From Streptomyces mirabilis (lineage in GTDB: Bacteria > Actinomycetota > Actinomycetes > Streptomycetales > Streptomycetaceae), in the NCBI RefSeq assembly GCF_018310535.1, contig NZ_CP074102.1:3782001-3846000 (forward strand): a DNA stretch of 64,000 nt, written 5' to 3'. Of the stretch, positions 8,506 through 17,226 are shown one piece after another. Both the position numbers and the translations under genes were made by a program. Under the pieces are notes generated by a model. It was given only the letters and a program-made list of their open reading frames with translations. It had not been told where the DNA came from and ran no database searches. Positions within the stretch are counted from its first letter, which is position 1. Each line of letters opens with the position of its first letter.

Positions 8506-9747
8506 TCAGTCCAGGACGGCGAGGTGGTCGGCCGCGCCCCCGCGCCATTCGATCAGGAAGAGGGTCGCGTCGTCGCTGGTGCGGCCGCCTCGTTGCTGCT
8601 TCAGGGCGTGGGAGAGCGCGCGCACCACCGCTCGTACTCCCTTCTCTCCGTGTTCGATGCGGTTGACCCAGTGGATGAGCTGTTCCTCGCCGAACTGTTC
8701 TTCGCCGGCCTCGTGCTCCTCGATCAGGCCGTCGGTGAAGCACAGCACTCGGTCGCCACGTCGGAGCATCTGCTCGCTGATCCGCGGATCCTCACCGCCG
8801 AAGCCGACCGGCAGGGTGGTCGGGCCCGTCAGCTGCCGGACGACTCGGTGGTCGCGGATCAGCAGCGGTGCGGGGTGACCGGCGTTGACCCACTGCAGGT
8901 GACCCGTTGCGACGTTCAGACGCATCATCTGCGCGGTGACGAAGTGGTCGGGTCCGAACTGCTCGGCGATCGCCCGGTCCATGAACGCGTAGATCTCGGA
9001 CAGTCCGACGTCGGCACGTCGGGCGTGCCGGTAGGCCCCAATGGCGACGGTCGCCATCGTGGCGGCGTCCAGGCCGTGGCCCATCGCATCGACCATGGCC
9101 ACGTGCAGGATGTCTTCGTTCAGGGCGTAGTCGAAGCTGTCGCCTGCGACGTTGTAGGCGGGCTCCAGGATTCCGGCCACCGCGACCTGTGGGATGGACA
9201 TCGCCAGCGGCGGCAGCAGGGACCACTGGATCTCCGCGGCCACGCTCATCGGTTCGCGGCGCCGGGCGAGGAAGAACTGGTCGGTATAGCTGTGCTTGGT
9301 GACCAGCATGTCGGCGACCAGGCCGGCGAGCCTGCGCAGCAGCCGCCGGTCGTCGCCATCGACGACGTCCAGGGTGAGGGCCATCACGCCCACCTGGTCG
9401 CTGCCGTCCAGCAACGGCAGGTACATCCGGACACCGTCGGCCTGCGGCACCTCGGCAATGGTCGCGTACAGGAAGGCTGTACCGGCGGGAGAGTCATCGA
9501 TCGGCTCAGGCTCGCCGACCATCAGCCGCCGGCCCGGTAGCGGCACCAGCACCAGCTGGCCATAGTCCTGCAGCAGGATCGAGACGTCGCGGCCACCGAC
9601 CCTGGCCACCTCTTCCGCGATCAGCGGGGCGACCAGCTGCGGCGGCATCTCGTGTGCCCGGTCCAACAGCACCCCCAGCAGCCGCTCACCGAACCCTTCC
9701 GAGCGGTCCACCATGCCCTTGTCGGGCCGCCGCTCACCTTCCGCCAC
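8506..9747 (-). CDS. SpoIIE-family PP2C protein phosphatase
   Basis: A 413-residue soluble protein. The first 150 residues resemble a GAF-like sensor (QVGVMALTLDVVDGDDRRLL). From about residue 185 a SpoIIE/RsbU-type phosphatase follows: GDSFDYAL, VDAMGHGLDAA, NAGHPAPLLI, FTDGLIE and TSDDATLFLIEW, which carry the acidic metal ligands. Such enzymes dephosphorylate anti-anti-sigma factors and so activate stress sigma factors. No kinase or anti-anti-sigma gene is adjacent. The start is GTG with GGGGGGTC upstream. The region 9748-9985 has an overlapping minus-strand frame that is not convincing as a longer N terminus. Confidence 0.88.
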   Translation of the reverse strand: MAEGERRPDKGMVDRSEGFGERLLGVLLDRAHEMPPQLVAPLIAEEVARVGGRDVSILLQDYGQLVLVPLPGRRLMVGEPEPIDDSPAGTAFLYATIAEVPQADGVRMYLPLLDGSDQVGVMALTLDVVDGDDRRLLRRLAGLVADMLVTKHSYTDQFFLARRREPMSVAAEIQWSLLPPLAMSIPQVAVAGILEPAYNVAGDSFDYALNEDILHVAMVDAMGHGLDAATMATVAIGAYRHARRADVGLSEIYAFMDRAIAEQFGPDHFVTAQMMRLNVATGHLQWVNAGHPAPLLIRDHRVVRQLTGPTTLPVGFGGEDPRISEQMLRRGDRVLCFTDGLIEEHEAGEEQFGEEQLIHWVNRIEHGEKGVRAVVRALSHALKQQRGGRTSDDATLFLIEWRGGAADHLAVLD

Positions 9748-10216
9748 GGCCGACCCCCCGCACCGGCGCCTTCGAAGCCTCGGCCGCCATATCCCTGCTC
9801 ATTTCGTGCCACGAATCCAGCGCCCGCCCCGACGTCCTCGGGTCCATCCGGCGGTCACGGCGGATGTGCTCGACCCGCTCACGTGATCTGTACACACGAG
9901 CTCCTGACACGGCCGTGATCAACCCGCACAGAGTGACTCGGCCGACCAACCCAAAAGGCCCATTACGCCACACGCGGCATGTCACACACGGTCAGCCCCG
10001 GGGCGAAACGGTCGAATTGCTCTCCGCCAGGAGCTGTCTCGGACGTGGTCACAGCCCGGCGTGCCAGTCCCGCTCGAGATCGCCCGTGTCGAATACGCTG
10101 CGAAGACGTCGAACCTGGCGTCCTCGATAACGCGTACGCACAAGGGAATGCCGCCCGGTGGCGGCTCTTCACGTCGGTCCGGATGGCGCGGCTGCCGGAT
10201 GCGGAAGGGGTGTGGC
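9748..10216. other. Intergenic region with no supported gene
   Basis: About 470 bp between the divergent phosphatase and acetyltransferase genes. Several open frames cross it, but none has a ribosome site plus a recognisable product. It probably holds two divergent promoters. No strong repeat or hairpin was seen. Confidence 0.4.
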
Positions 10217-10687
10217 ATGAGGTCCCCAGGTGTGCACCTACGGGAGATCACCGACGCAAACCGGGATGCCGTTCGTGCCCTCCGGGTCCGACGGGACCAG
10301 AAGCAGTTCGTCGCCTCCGTGTCCAAGTCGCTCAAGGAGGCGGCAAAGAAACCGGAGGCCAATCCCTGGTACCGCGCCGTATACCGTGGCGACGAGCCAG
10401 TCGGTTTCGTGATGCTGTCGTGGAAGCCGTCGGCCGGTCTTTTCGAAGGGCGGCACTTCCTCTGGCGCCTCCTCGTCGACAAGCGGTACCAGCGGCGAGG
10501 GGTCGGCCAAGAGGCGCTCACGCAGATCGCCGCCCTGGTTCGCGCGGACGGCGCCACCGAGCTGCTGACCAGCTACGAGCCCGGTGACGGCGAACCGTGG
10601 CCCTTCTACCAGGGGTTCGGGTTCGAGCCCACCGGGGAGATGGACGACGGTGAGATCGTTCTGCGGCTGACCTTCCCCGCCGGGTGA
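10217..10687 (+). CDS. GNAT family N-acetyltransferase
   Basis: The 156-residue protein has the GNAT fold order: strand REITDANRDAVRAL, a central YRGDEPVGFVML beta-hairpin, the acetyl-CoA loop LLVDKRYQRRGVGQEAL (V/R-x-x-R-G-x-G) near residue 95, and the C-terminal PFYQGFGFEPTGE motif. It resembles spermine/spermidine or aminoglycoside-like acetyltransferases in the arrangement FYxxxGF, but the substrate cannot be told. ATG 10217 has GGAAGGGG at the right distance; the in-frame frame to 10061 is not needed. Confidence 0.85.
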   Translation: MRSPGVHLREITDANRDAVRALRVRRDQKQFVASVSKSLKEAAKKPEANPWYRAVYRGDEPVGFVMLSWKPSAGLFEGRHFLWRLLVDKRYQRRGVGQEALTQIAALVRADGATELLTSYEPGDGEPWPFYQGFGFEPTGEMDDGEIVLRLTFPAG

Positions 10688-10759
10688 GCTCAGATGGGAA
10701 ACCGCGGACGGTTCTGACCGCCGGTGGTCGCATGACGGAGAAGCGCCCGCCCGGTCCCC

Positions 10760-10794
10760 AAGAGCCGGCCTCGGTCTCGTCGGGTCCGGCTCTT
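10760..10794. terminator. Hairpin terminator between convergent genes
   Basis: AAGAGCCGG pairs with CCGGCTCTT around a 17-nt loop, and TTTG follows on the plus strand. It lies between the stops of the acetyltransferase (10687) and the leftward bL37 gene (10885), so it can serve both. Confidence 0.55.
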
Positions 10795-10884
10795 TGCCTG
10801 CTCCCGCACCGCTGCGGGATCCCGGTCCTTCACCTCAATCCGGGCGGCGAAGACATGGGACCCGCAGCCGTCCGCTCGGTTGGC

Positions 10885-10959
10885 TCAGGCGTTGGGACGC
10901 TTGCCGTGATTGGCCTTCTTCTTCTTACGGGCGCGTCGCTTGTTCCCTCGCTTGGCCAT
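10885..10959 (-). CDS. 50S ribosomal protein bL37 (24 aa)
   Basis: A 24-codon minus-strand frame starts at ATG 10959, with GGGAG about 10 bp upstream, and ends at TGA 10887-10885. The product begins MAKRGNKRRARKKKK and ends ANHGKRPNA. This is the signature of bL37, the tiny basic protein first seen in mycobacterial large ribosomal subunits and conserved in Actinobacteria. It should bind 23S rRNA near the subunit interface. It is far shorter than usual gene-calling limits. The match is from memory of the mycobacterial sequence. Confidence 0.8.
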   Translation of the reverse strand: MAKRGNKRRARKKKKANHGKRPNA

Positions 10960-11163
10960 GGTGCATATCTCCCTAATTCAGTACTTTCTACGCCTTCGCC
11001 AGTCTAGATATGGACCGGCGTGTCCGCATCAGCGGTGCCGCGGGCGCAGCGCCCGCATACCGGCGCTCCGCCACCCCAGAGCAATCACTGGCTTCCGTCG
11101 AACGCGCGCCGAAGCCGCCCAGGGTGACAAGGATGAGGAGACTCGACCGATCTCAGTACGTGG

Positions 11164-11949
11164 CTATCGGACGTCCACGAAGTCGCCGGCCGCGTTGACC
11201 GCCGGAGTCGTCGTCGTGCCCGCGAAGCTGTAGCGGAAGTAGCCGTCGGTGGAGGCGGTGACGGTCGTCTTGAGGTTGCCCGTCGAGTTGGACTTGATCG
11301 TCTTCACCGTGGTGTAGGTGTTGCTGCCCTTCTTGCGGAACTGCAGCTTCACCGACTGGTTCGTGTAGCCGTGGTACTTGTTGTCCTCCCAGTTGGCCCG
11401 GGAGAGCTTGCCGGTGACCGTGATGGTCTTGCCCTTCTTCACCGGCTCCGGCGAGGCGTTGACCGTCAGCGTCGAGTAGCGCTGCACCTTGAACGTGGTG
11501 GCCGCGTCCCGGTGGATGTAGTCGTAGTCATGGGCGGAGACCAGCGTGGCGAGGTCCCAGGTGGCCGCCGCGCTGTTGTTGACGAAGCCGGTCGCCGCCT
11601 GGGGGTCGAAGGTCAGCGTGCCCGTGCAGGTCGACGTGGTGGCGCTCGCCTTGACACACGTGATCTCGCCGTCGTCGTACCAGATCTGCGCGAAGTTCGG
11701 CTTCGGACCGAAGGCGCTGATGTACGTGGTCTCGGCGATGCCCGAATCGTCCGACGCGGTCACGGAGACCTTGGCGGTCACCACCTTGGTGGTACCGACC
11801 ACGACCGGCTTGCCACCGTTGACGACGACCTTGTCGATCGTGATGTTGCCCGAGCCGCCGTCTTCCGCCTGGGCGGCGGTGGCACCGAATGCGGGGGCGA
11901 CCAGCGCGACGCTGGTGCCGAGCAGGGCAAGGCGCGTGGTTGCGCGCAT
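11164..11949 (-). CDS. Secreted beta-rich protein of unknown function
   Basis: From ATG 11949 the product is 261 residues with a Sec signal peptide (MRATTRLALLGTSVALVAPAFG, cleavage after AQA). The mature part has an Ig-like first half (VVTAKVSVTASDDSGI) with two cysteines about 9 residues apart (ITCVKASATTSTCTG), and a C-terminal module, SPEPVKKGKTITVTGKLSRA to GDFVDVR, that I recall recurring in many secreted Streptomyces proteins. Some homologues are labelled calcium-binding, without a visible EF-hand here. The upstream start at 12015 would bury the signal peptide. It diverges from another secreted protein gene at 12109. Confidence 0.7.
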   Translation of the reverse strand: MRATTRLALLGTSVALVAPAFGATAAQAEDGGSGNITIDKVVVNGGKPVVVGTTKVVTAKVSVTASDDSGIAETTYISAFGPKPNFAQIWYDDGEITCVKASATTSTCTGTLTFDPQAATGFVNNSAAATWDLATLVSAHDYDYIHRDAATTFKVQRYSTLTVNASPEPVKKGKTITVTGKLSRANWEDNKYHGYTNQSVKLQFRKKGSNTYTTVKTIKSNSTGNLKTTVTASTDGYFRYSFAGTTTTPAVNAAGDFVDVR

Positions 11950-12108
11950 GGATGTCCCCCCATGGAGTCCTGGTTGATCACAGGGAGCGTACGGCGTGGG
12001 CCAACGGTTCACCACGGTGTTGTTTCGACGCAGGAGGGGCCGGTGAGGGTGACGCAGCCCCTGTGCGCTACGGTGACTCGCTTTTGTCGCGCACCTATGG
12101 GGGGTTTG

Positions 12109-13638
12109 ATGCGACGAACCACAGCAGCCGCGAGTGTCGTCACCGTACTCGTGCCGCTTCTCCTGGCCGGCGCTTCCACGGCGTCGGCCGCAGCCAAAGG
12201 GTCAATCACCGTGAGGACGTTGGACCGGAGCGGCAAGCCGGTTCACGCCCAAGTGGCGGTCTACAACACGAAAACGAACGACTTCCGCTACATCGACAGC
12301 AACAAGGCGACGTCACTGCCCAACGGCAGCTACGAACTCGTCACATCCTTCACCGACGCCGAGGGTGAAGGCGCCACCGTCGGCGGCCACAGTCTGACGG
12401 TCTCCGGGGCCACGAAGACCACGTTCGACGCCCGGAAGGGCCGCCCGGTCAACGTCTCGCTCAGCCCGAAACCGGGCAGCGGATACGACCACACGGTCAG
12501 CGCGTACGTCTGCGCCTCCGACAACAGCCCCGCCACCATGGGCATTTCGGCGGAGGCGGGTGACCTGTACGTCATCCCGACGAGCAGCAAGGCGTACGAG
12601 GTGTCCTACGGCACCGCGTACCAGCCACAGTCAGCGACCGGCGGGGACTTCTGGCTGGCCTCCGCCACACACAGGGGCGGCGTGCCGTCCGGGGTGTCCG
12701 CGACACTCAAGAAGTCCGGGCTGACCACCCTCAAGGTCTCTGCCCGTTCCGGCCCCGACAGCGGACAGGCGCAGTTCTCGTTCAGCTACCAGTCGACGGG
12801 CGGCGACGGCTGCTCGATGTCCACGAACTCGCTCTGGTTCCAACGTGACCTGCCCAACTCCTTCAGCGTCCACCTCCCGCCGGGCGAGTGGAACGTGGGC
12901 CAGCAGAGCCGCGACTTCATCTACGACGGGTTCCACAAGTACGCGGCCGGCAAGACGACCTCGCTGGCGCTCGGCCACGCGGTCTGGGGGCCTGGCGGGC
13001 GGCTGCCCAACACCTGGTACCACCAGCTGTACTTCGGGTCCATCAACATGTTCGCCGACCCCACCCTTCCTGCCGGCGGGACGCTGGCCGACGGCACCGT
13101 GAAGCTGACCCACGCGGGCAAGACGCTCTACTCGCACAACTACGCGCGCGGGGAGGACGTCGACGGGCACCCGCGGATCCCCGGTGCGGGCTGGTACACA
13201 CTCAGTGAAACCGGCCATCGCAGCCTGCCGTCCGGTTCGCTGTCGACCAGTTCCAGCCTCAGCCTGCACTTCTACGCGGATCCCAGCAAGAACCAGCAGA
13301 TCCGTGACTACATCACCCGGTTCTGGCCCGAAGCGCTCAACAGCAGGAACCGGGCGGCTCCCGGGTCGACCACGACCGTCGCCCTGGGGATGCAGCGCAA
13401 CGGCACGGACGACAGCACGGTGCGTCAGTTGTCGGACAGCGTGAAGTCCGTGCATGCCTGGTACACCACCGACAACGGCGCCCACTGGCACGCCGCCACC
13501 GCGAAGCTGTCCGGCGGCAAGTGGACCATCGCCGTCCACAACCCGGCCTCCGGCCACGTCGGCCTGCGCTCGACGGTCACCGACACCCACGGCGACAGCT
13601 CGACGACCACGGTGTACAACGCGTACGCCGTCAGCTGA
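12109..13638 (+). CDS. Large secreted protein of unknown function
   Basis: This 509-residue protein has a Sec signal peptide (MRRTTAAASVVTVLVPLLLAG, cleavage near SASAAA). The first mature domain (GSITVRTLDRSGKPVHAQVAVYN) looks like a carboxypeptidase-regulatory or Cna-B-type beta-sandwich. The rest is beta-rich with few cysteines and a final WYTTDNGAHWHAAT repeat-like domain. The start at 12109 has GGGGGG about 5 bp upstream; an ATG at 12097 is also in frame. No catalytic motif was recognised. A strong terminator follows. Confidence 0.7.
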   Translation: MRRTTAAASVVTVLVPLLLAGASTASAAAKGSITVRTLDRSGKPVHAQVAVYNTKTNDFRYIDSNKATSLPNGSYELVTSFTDAEGEGATVGGHSLTVSGATKTTFDARKGRPVNVSLSPKPGSGYDHTVSAYVCASDNSPATMGISAEAGDLYVIPTSSKAYEVSYGTAYQPQSATGGDFWLASATHRGGVPSGVSATLKKSGLTTLKVSARSGPDSGQAQFSFSYQSTGGDGCSMSTNSLWFQRDLPNSFSVHLPPGEWNVGQQSRDFIYDGFHKYAAGKTTSLALGHAVWGPGGRLPNTWYHQLYFGSINMFADPTLPAGGTLADGTVKLTHAGKTLYSHNYARGEDVDGHPRIPGAGWYTLSETGHRSLPSGSLSTSSSLSLHFYADPSKNQQIRDYITRFWPEALNSRNRAAPGSTTTVALGMQRNGTDDSTVRQLSDSVKSVHAWYTTDNGAHWHAATAKLSGGKWTIAVHNPASGHVGLRSTVTDTHGDSSTTTVYNAYAVS

Positions 13639-13644
13639 AGGCCG

Positions 13645-13676
13645 CCGGACCTGCCCTGTCACACGGGCAGGTCCGG
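13645..13676 (+). terminator. Rho-independent-type hairpin
   Basis: CCGGACCTGCCC and GGGCAGGTCCGG form a perfect 12-bp stem with an 8-nt loop, 7 bp after the stop of the secreted protein gene. There is no long T-tract, as is usual in Streptomyces. Confidence 0.75.
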
Positions 13677-13726
13677 ACTCCACAGACCCGGCTCCCGGGT
13701 TCAGTACGCGATGAACTAAATATATG

Positions 13727-13764
13727 GCGCATTCAATACACAGCGCATTCAATACACTGTGTAT
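13727..13764 (+). promoter_or_regulatory. Tandem repeat and palindrome ahead of tetR
   Basis: GCGCATTCAATACAC occurs twice in tandem with a 16-bp period (13727 and 13743). The second copy runs into the perfect palindrome ATACACTGTGTAT (13752-13764). TACACT at 13753-13758 is a -10-like hexamer, so a repressor on this site would block the promoter. The segment is AT-rich compared with its surroundings. It is a likely autoregulatory operator for the TetR protein. Confidence 0.6.
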
Positions 13765-13773
13765 CGTGAATCC

Positions 13774-14430
13774 GTGAGTACACCAGACGCCGTGCCCGGA
13801 CGAGAGACCCGCCCGCCCCGCCGCCGCGTGCACACCCGTGCGCGGCTGCTGGAGTCGGCTGAACGCGTCATCGTGGAGCACGGCTACGCCCAGACGACGA
13901 TCGAGGACCTCTGTGCCGCCGCGGGATACACGCGAGGCGCGTTCTACTCCAACTTCCGCGGCAAGGACGACCTGGTCCTCGCGCTCTTCGACCGCCACTC
14001 GGCGGACCGTCTCGACCAGTTGGAACGGCTGCTCGACGGGTCCGGTGCCGTCTCGGCCGAGGGCGTGGCCCGGGCGTTGCTGGAGGTCGACGCGCTGGAG
14101 CGGAACTGGATCCTGCTGTTCCTGGAGTTCCGTATCCACGCCGCCAGGGATCCGCGGCTCGGCGCCAAGCTGGACGAACACGACCGAGCCGTCCGGGACG
14201 CCCTGGCAGAGCTGCTCCAGAGGTGCTGTCCCGGGGTGGCGCGCGGGGTCGCGCCGGTCGGCGGGGTCGCGGCCACCCTGCTGGCCATCCGTGAGGGCAT
14301 CCTCGCCAGGACGGCGGGCGAGGGACCGGGTGCGCGGGAAGCGCTGGAGGCCGCGGTCGCGACGCTCTCGGCGATCCTTCCCGAACTCGGCATCGCGTCG
14401 GCCCCCGCGGCCCCGGAGCCGGAGTCATAG
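13774..14430 (+). CDS. TetR/AcrR family regulator
   Basis: The 218-residue protein has a TetR DNA-binding domain at residues 20-70: RARLLESAERVIVEHGYAQTTIEDLCAAAGYTRGAFYSNF. The C-terminal part (LLEVDALERNWILLFLEFRIHAARDP) is the AcrR-type ligand domain. GTG 13774 is preferred because the alternative GTG at 13759 lies inside the operator palindrome. An MFS exporter gene follows 94 bp later in the same direction, so the regulator probably controls efflux. Confidence 0.85.
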   Translation: MSTPDAVPGRETRPPRRRVHTRARLLESAERVIVEHGYAQTTIEDLCAAAGYTRGAFYSNFRGKDDLVLALFDRHSADRLDQLERLLDGSGAVSAEGVARALLEVDALERNWILLFLEFRIHAARDPRLGAKLDEHDRAVRDALAELLQRCCPGVARGVAPVGGVAATLLAIREGILARTAGEGPGAREALEAAVATLSAILPELGIASAPAAPEPES

Positions 14431-14524
14431 GGCGCGCGGGCATCGCCCTGCACATGGCTTGACGTCAGGGGCACCGGTCACGGGCCGGCGCCCGGTTCCC
14501 CCTACTTCCGCGAGGGATTACACG

Positions 14525-16045
14525 ATGCAAGGGACGCCGCCCCGTCCGGACGCCCGACGGGCAGACTCCCGGCGCTGGAAAGCGCTGATATTCATCGCAC
14601 TTGCCCAGCTGATGGTCGTCCTCGACACCACGGTCGTCAACATCTCCCTGCCGTCGGCGCAGCACGACCTCGGCATCTCCGACGGCAACCGCCAGTGGGT
14701 CATCACCGCCTACTCGCTGGCCTTCGGCGGGCTGCTGCTCTTCGGCGGCCGCATCGCCGACCTGGCCGGGCGCCGCCGTATGTTCATCATCGGCCTCGTC
14801 GGCTTCGCGGGAGCCTCCGCGCTGGGCGGTGCGGCGGTCGGCACGGCGACCCTGCTGGCCGCCCGCGCGCTGCAGGGAGTGTTCGGGGCTCTGCTGGCGC
14901 CGGCCGCCCTGTCCCTGCTGGCCGTGACGTTCAGCGAACCGAAAGAGCGTGCCAAGGCGTTCGGCATCTACGGTGCCGTCTCCGGTGGCGGCGGCGCGCT
15001 CGGACTGATCCTCGGCGGTGTGCTCACGCAGTATCTGAGCTGGCGCTGGGCGCTGTACGTCAACATCCCCTTCGCGGTCGCCGGGATCGTCGGCGCCGTG
15101 ACCGTGATCCGCGAACCCGCCGAGCGGCCCCCGAGGTCCCGGCTGGACATCCCCGGGGTCCTGCTGGCGACCGCTGGTCTGGTCTCGCTCGTCCTCGGCT
15201 TCTCACAGGCCGAGACGCACGGGTGGCACGCGCACATCACCGTGACTCTGCTCGTCGCCGCGGTGCTCCTGCTCGCCGTGTTCGTCGTGGTCGAGAGCAG
15301 GGTCGCGACGCCGTTGCTCCCCCTGCGCGTCGTCACCGACCGCAACCGCGGCGGGGTGTACCTCTCCCTCGGGCTGTCCGTCATCGGGATGTTCGGCCTC
15401 TTCCTCTTCCTCACCTACTACCTGCAGGTCGTGAAGGGCTACACCCCCTTCGCCACCGGACTCGCATTCCTCCCGATGATCGTCGGCATGGTGACCGGGT
15501 CCACCCAGATCGGCTCCCGGCTGATGAACGTGCTGCCGCCCCGGCTGCTGATGGGCACGGGCTTCCTGGTCTCCGCTCTCGGCATCCTGATGCTCACCCA
15601 GCTCCGGGTCGAGAGCTCGTACGTCTCTGTGGTGCTGCCCGCCCAGGTGCTGCTCGGGCTCGGCATGGGAACGGCCTTCATGCCCGCGACGAGTCTGGCC
15701 ACGCACCACGTGCAACCGCAGGACGCCGGCGTGGCCTCCGCCATGGTCTCCACCTCGCAGCAGGTCGGCGGTTCGATCGGGACCGCACTGCTGAACACCG
15801 TCGCGAGCAGTTCGGGCCACCGCTGGGCCGCCCGGCACCTTCGGCAGGCCCGGTCCCTCGGCAGGACCGGCTACGCCAATCACGCCGCCGTCCACGGGTA
15901 CACGGTCGCGACCTGGTGGGCCGTGTCGATCCTCGGCATCGCCGCGCTGGCCGCCTTCACCCTCATCGACGCTCCCCGCCAGGACACCGGCCCGTCCGCC
16001 GCGACCGACACGGAGAAGACGGCAGCGCCCGTCCTGCACGGCTGA
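14525..16045 (+). CDS. MFS drug:H+ antiporter, DHA2 (EmrB/QacA) family
   Basis: A 506-residue integral membrane protein with 14 predicted helices. Motif A is present as FGGRIADLAGRRRMF, motif D1 as MVVLDTTVVNISLPSAQHDL, and motif C as GAVSGGGGALGLILGGVLT. These identify the 14-helix DHA2 group, which exports dyes, biocides and antibiotics. It is the second gene of the tetR-mfs pair and ends just before a bidirectional terminator. The substrate cannot be read from sequence. Confidence 0.9.
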   Translation: MQGTPPRPDARRADSRRWKALIFIALAQLMVVLDTTVVNISLPSAQHDLGISDGNRQWVITAYSLAFGGLLLFGGRIADLAGRRRMFIIGLVGFAGASALGGAAVGTATLLAARALQGVFGALLAPAALSLLAVTFSEPKERAKAFGIYGAVSGGGGALGLILGGVLTQYLSWRWALYVNIPFAVAGIVGAVTVIREPAERPPRSRLDIPGVLLATAGLVSLVLGFSQAETHGWHAHITVTLLVAAVLLLAVFVVVESRVATPLLPLRVVTDRNRGGVYLSLGLSVIGMFGLFLFLTYYLQVVKGYTPFATGLAFLPMIVGMVTGSTQIGSRLMNVLPPRLLMGTGFLVSALGILMLTQLRVESSYVSVVLPAQVLLGLGMGTAFMPATSLATHHVQPQDAGVASAMVSTSQQVGGSIGTALLNTVASSSGHRWAARHLRQARSLGRTGYANHAAVHGYTVATWWAVSILGIAALAAFTLIDAPRQDTGPSAATDTEKTAAPVLHG

Positions 16046-16053
16046 GGCAGGAC

Positions 16054-16091
16054 GAAGGGGTTCCTCCCGATGGCCCGGGTGGAACCCCTTC
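16054..16091. terminator. Bidirectional terminator
   Basis: GAAGGGGTTCC pairs perfectly with GGAACCCCTTC across a 16-nt loop. It sits between the convergent MFS gene and the last gene of the NRPS operon and should end both transcripts. Confidence 0.8.
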
Positions 16092-16110
16092 AGCACGACA
16101 CCTCCACCGC

Positions 16111-17226
16111 TCAGCCGGTGAAGACCGCCTTCATCACCGATCCGTCGGACACCCGTGCCAGCGCCTCGGCATGGTCGCTCAGCGGGAACACCGTCACCAG
16201 CCGGGCGAGATCGAAGCGCGCCGTCAGTGCCGGGAGAAGCTTCACGTACTCGGCCAGGTGCGCTCCGGAGAATGCCCAGGAACCGATCACGTCCAGCTGC
16301 CGGAAGACGATCTGGTGCGGGTTGAGCACCGTGTCACCGGCGTCGGTGTACTGGCCGATCACCAGGTAGGAGCCCCCGCGCCGGGCCAGGGAGAGACCCT
16401 GGGCCACCGCTGCGGGCACTCCCGCGCACTCGATCACCAGATCGGCGCCGAGCCCACCGGTCGCCTCCAGCACCTCGGCCGGCACCTCCTGGGGTGTTGC
16501 CGCGCCGGCGATGTCGATGTGCACGTCGCCGATACCGGCCTCGGCCGCCAGTCGCAGCCGCTCCGCGGGGCCTCCCACGATGATCACCTTGCCCGCGCCG
16601 GAGAGCTGGGCCAGTGCCGCGGCCGCGAGGCCCACCGGCCCGCTGCCCTGGACCAGGACCGTCTCGCCCAGCCGGACCGGCCGACGCTCGTGGAGGGCGT
16701 GCACCACCGTCGGACCGGCACAGGCCAGAGACATCGCGGCCACCTGATCGACCCCCGGGTCGAGTCTGACGACCGTGGTCCCCGGACGCAGCACGATGTG
16801 CTCGGCCCAGGCCCCGGAAAGGGCCGGTTCCTCCGCCGTGGAGCGGTTCACGCCGTAGGTGCGGCGCTGCTCGCACAGCGTCGGTTCCCGGTACTGCCGA
16901 CAGGGCACGCAGACGCCGCAGGCGATGGAGGAGGCCCACATCACCGCATCCCCCACCCGCAGCGGCCGACCGGCCGCGTCCACGCCGGTGCCGGGGCCCA
17001 GCTCGTGCACCACGCCGAGACCTTCGTGGCCGAGCACCAGCGGGGTGGGCACCGCGAGGTGGCCCTTCTGAAGGTGCAGATCGGTTCCGCACACCCCGCC
17101 GTAGCCGCAGGCCACCACCAGCCCGCCGGCAGGGGCCGGCGGCAGGTCGAACTCCCGCAGCTTCAGGGGCTGGTCGAACTCCTCCAGGACCAGGGCACGC
17201 GACCGCGGTGCGGGTCGCGCGGTCAT
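16111..17226 (-). CDS. Zinc-dependent alcohol dehydrogenase
   Basis: This 371-residue medium-chain dehydrogenase carries the catalytic zinc region CGYGGVCGTDLH and GHEGLGVVHELG, and the structural zinc cysteines in ACGVCVPCRQYREPTLC. The NAD(P) loop is GSGPVGLAAAALA. It should oxidise an alcohol or reduce an aldehyde/ketone. Its ATG overlaps the stop of the dioxygenase gene (ATGA), making it the last gene of the NRPS operon. In this setting it may oxidise a hydroxyl group installed by one of the two dioxygenases; this is inference. Confidence 0.88.
   Translation of the reverse strand: MTARPAPRSRALVLEEFDQPLKLREFDLPPAPAGGLVVACGYGGVCGTDLHLQKGHLAVPTPLVLGHEGLGVVHELGPGTGVDAAGRPLRVGDAVMWASSIACGVCVPCRQYREPTLCEQRRTYGVNRSTAEEPALSGAWAEHIVLRPGTTVVRLDPGVDQVAAMSLACAGPTVVHALHERRPVRLGETVLVQGSGPVGLAAAALAQLSGAGKVIIVGGPAERLRLAAEAGIGDVHIDIAGAATPQEVPAEVLEATGGLGADLVIECAGVPAAVAQGLSLARRGGSYLVIGQYTDAGDTVLNPHQIVFRQLDVIGSWAFSGAHLAEYVKLLPALTARFDLARLVTVFPLSDHAEALARVSDGSVMKAVFTG

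Noticed and set aside
9734..10592. Open frames in the gap between the phosphatase and acetyltransferase genes
   Set aside because: No ribosome site and no recognisable product; they overlap the real starts on both sides.
13759..13773. Upstream GTG start for the TetR gene
   Set aside because: It lies inside the operator palindrome and close to the predicted transcription start.
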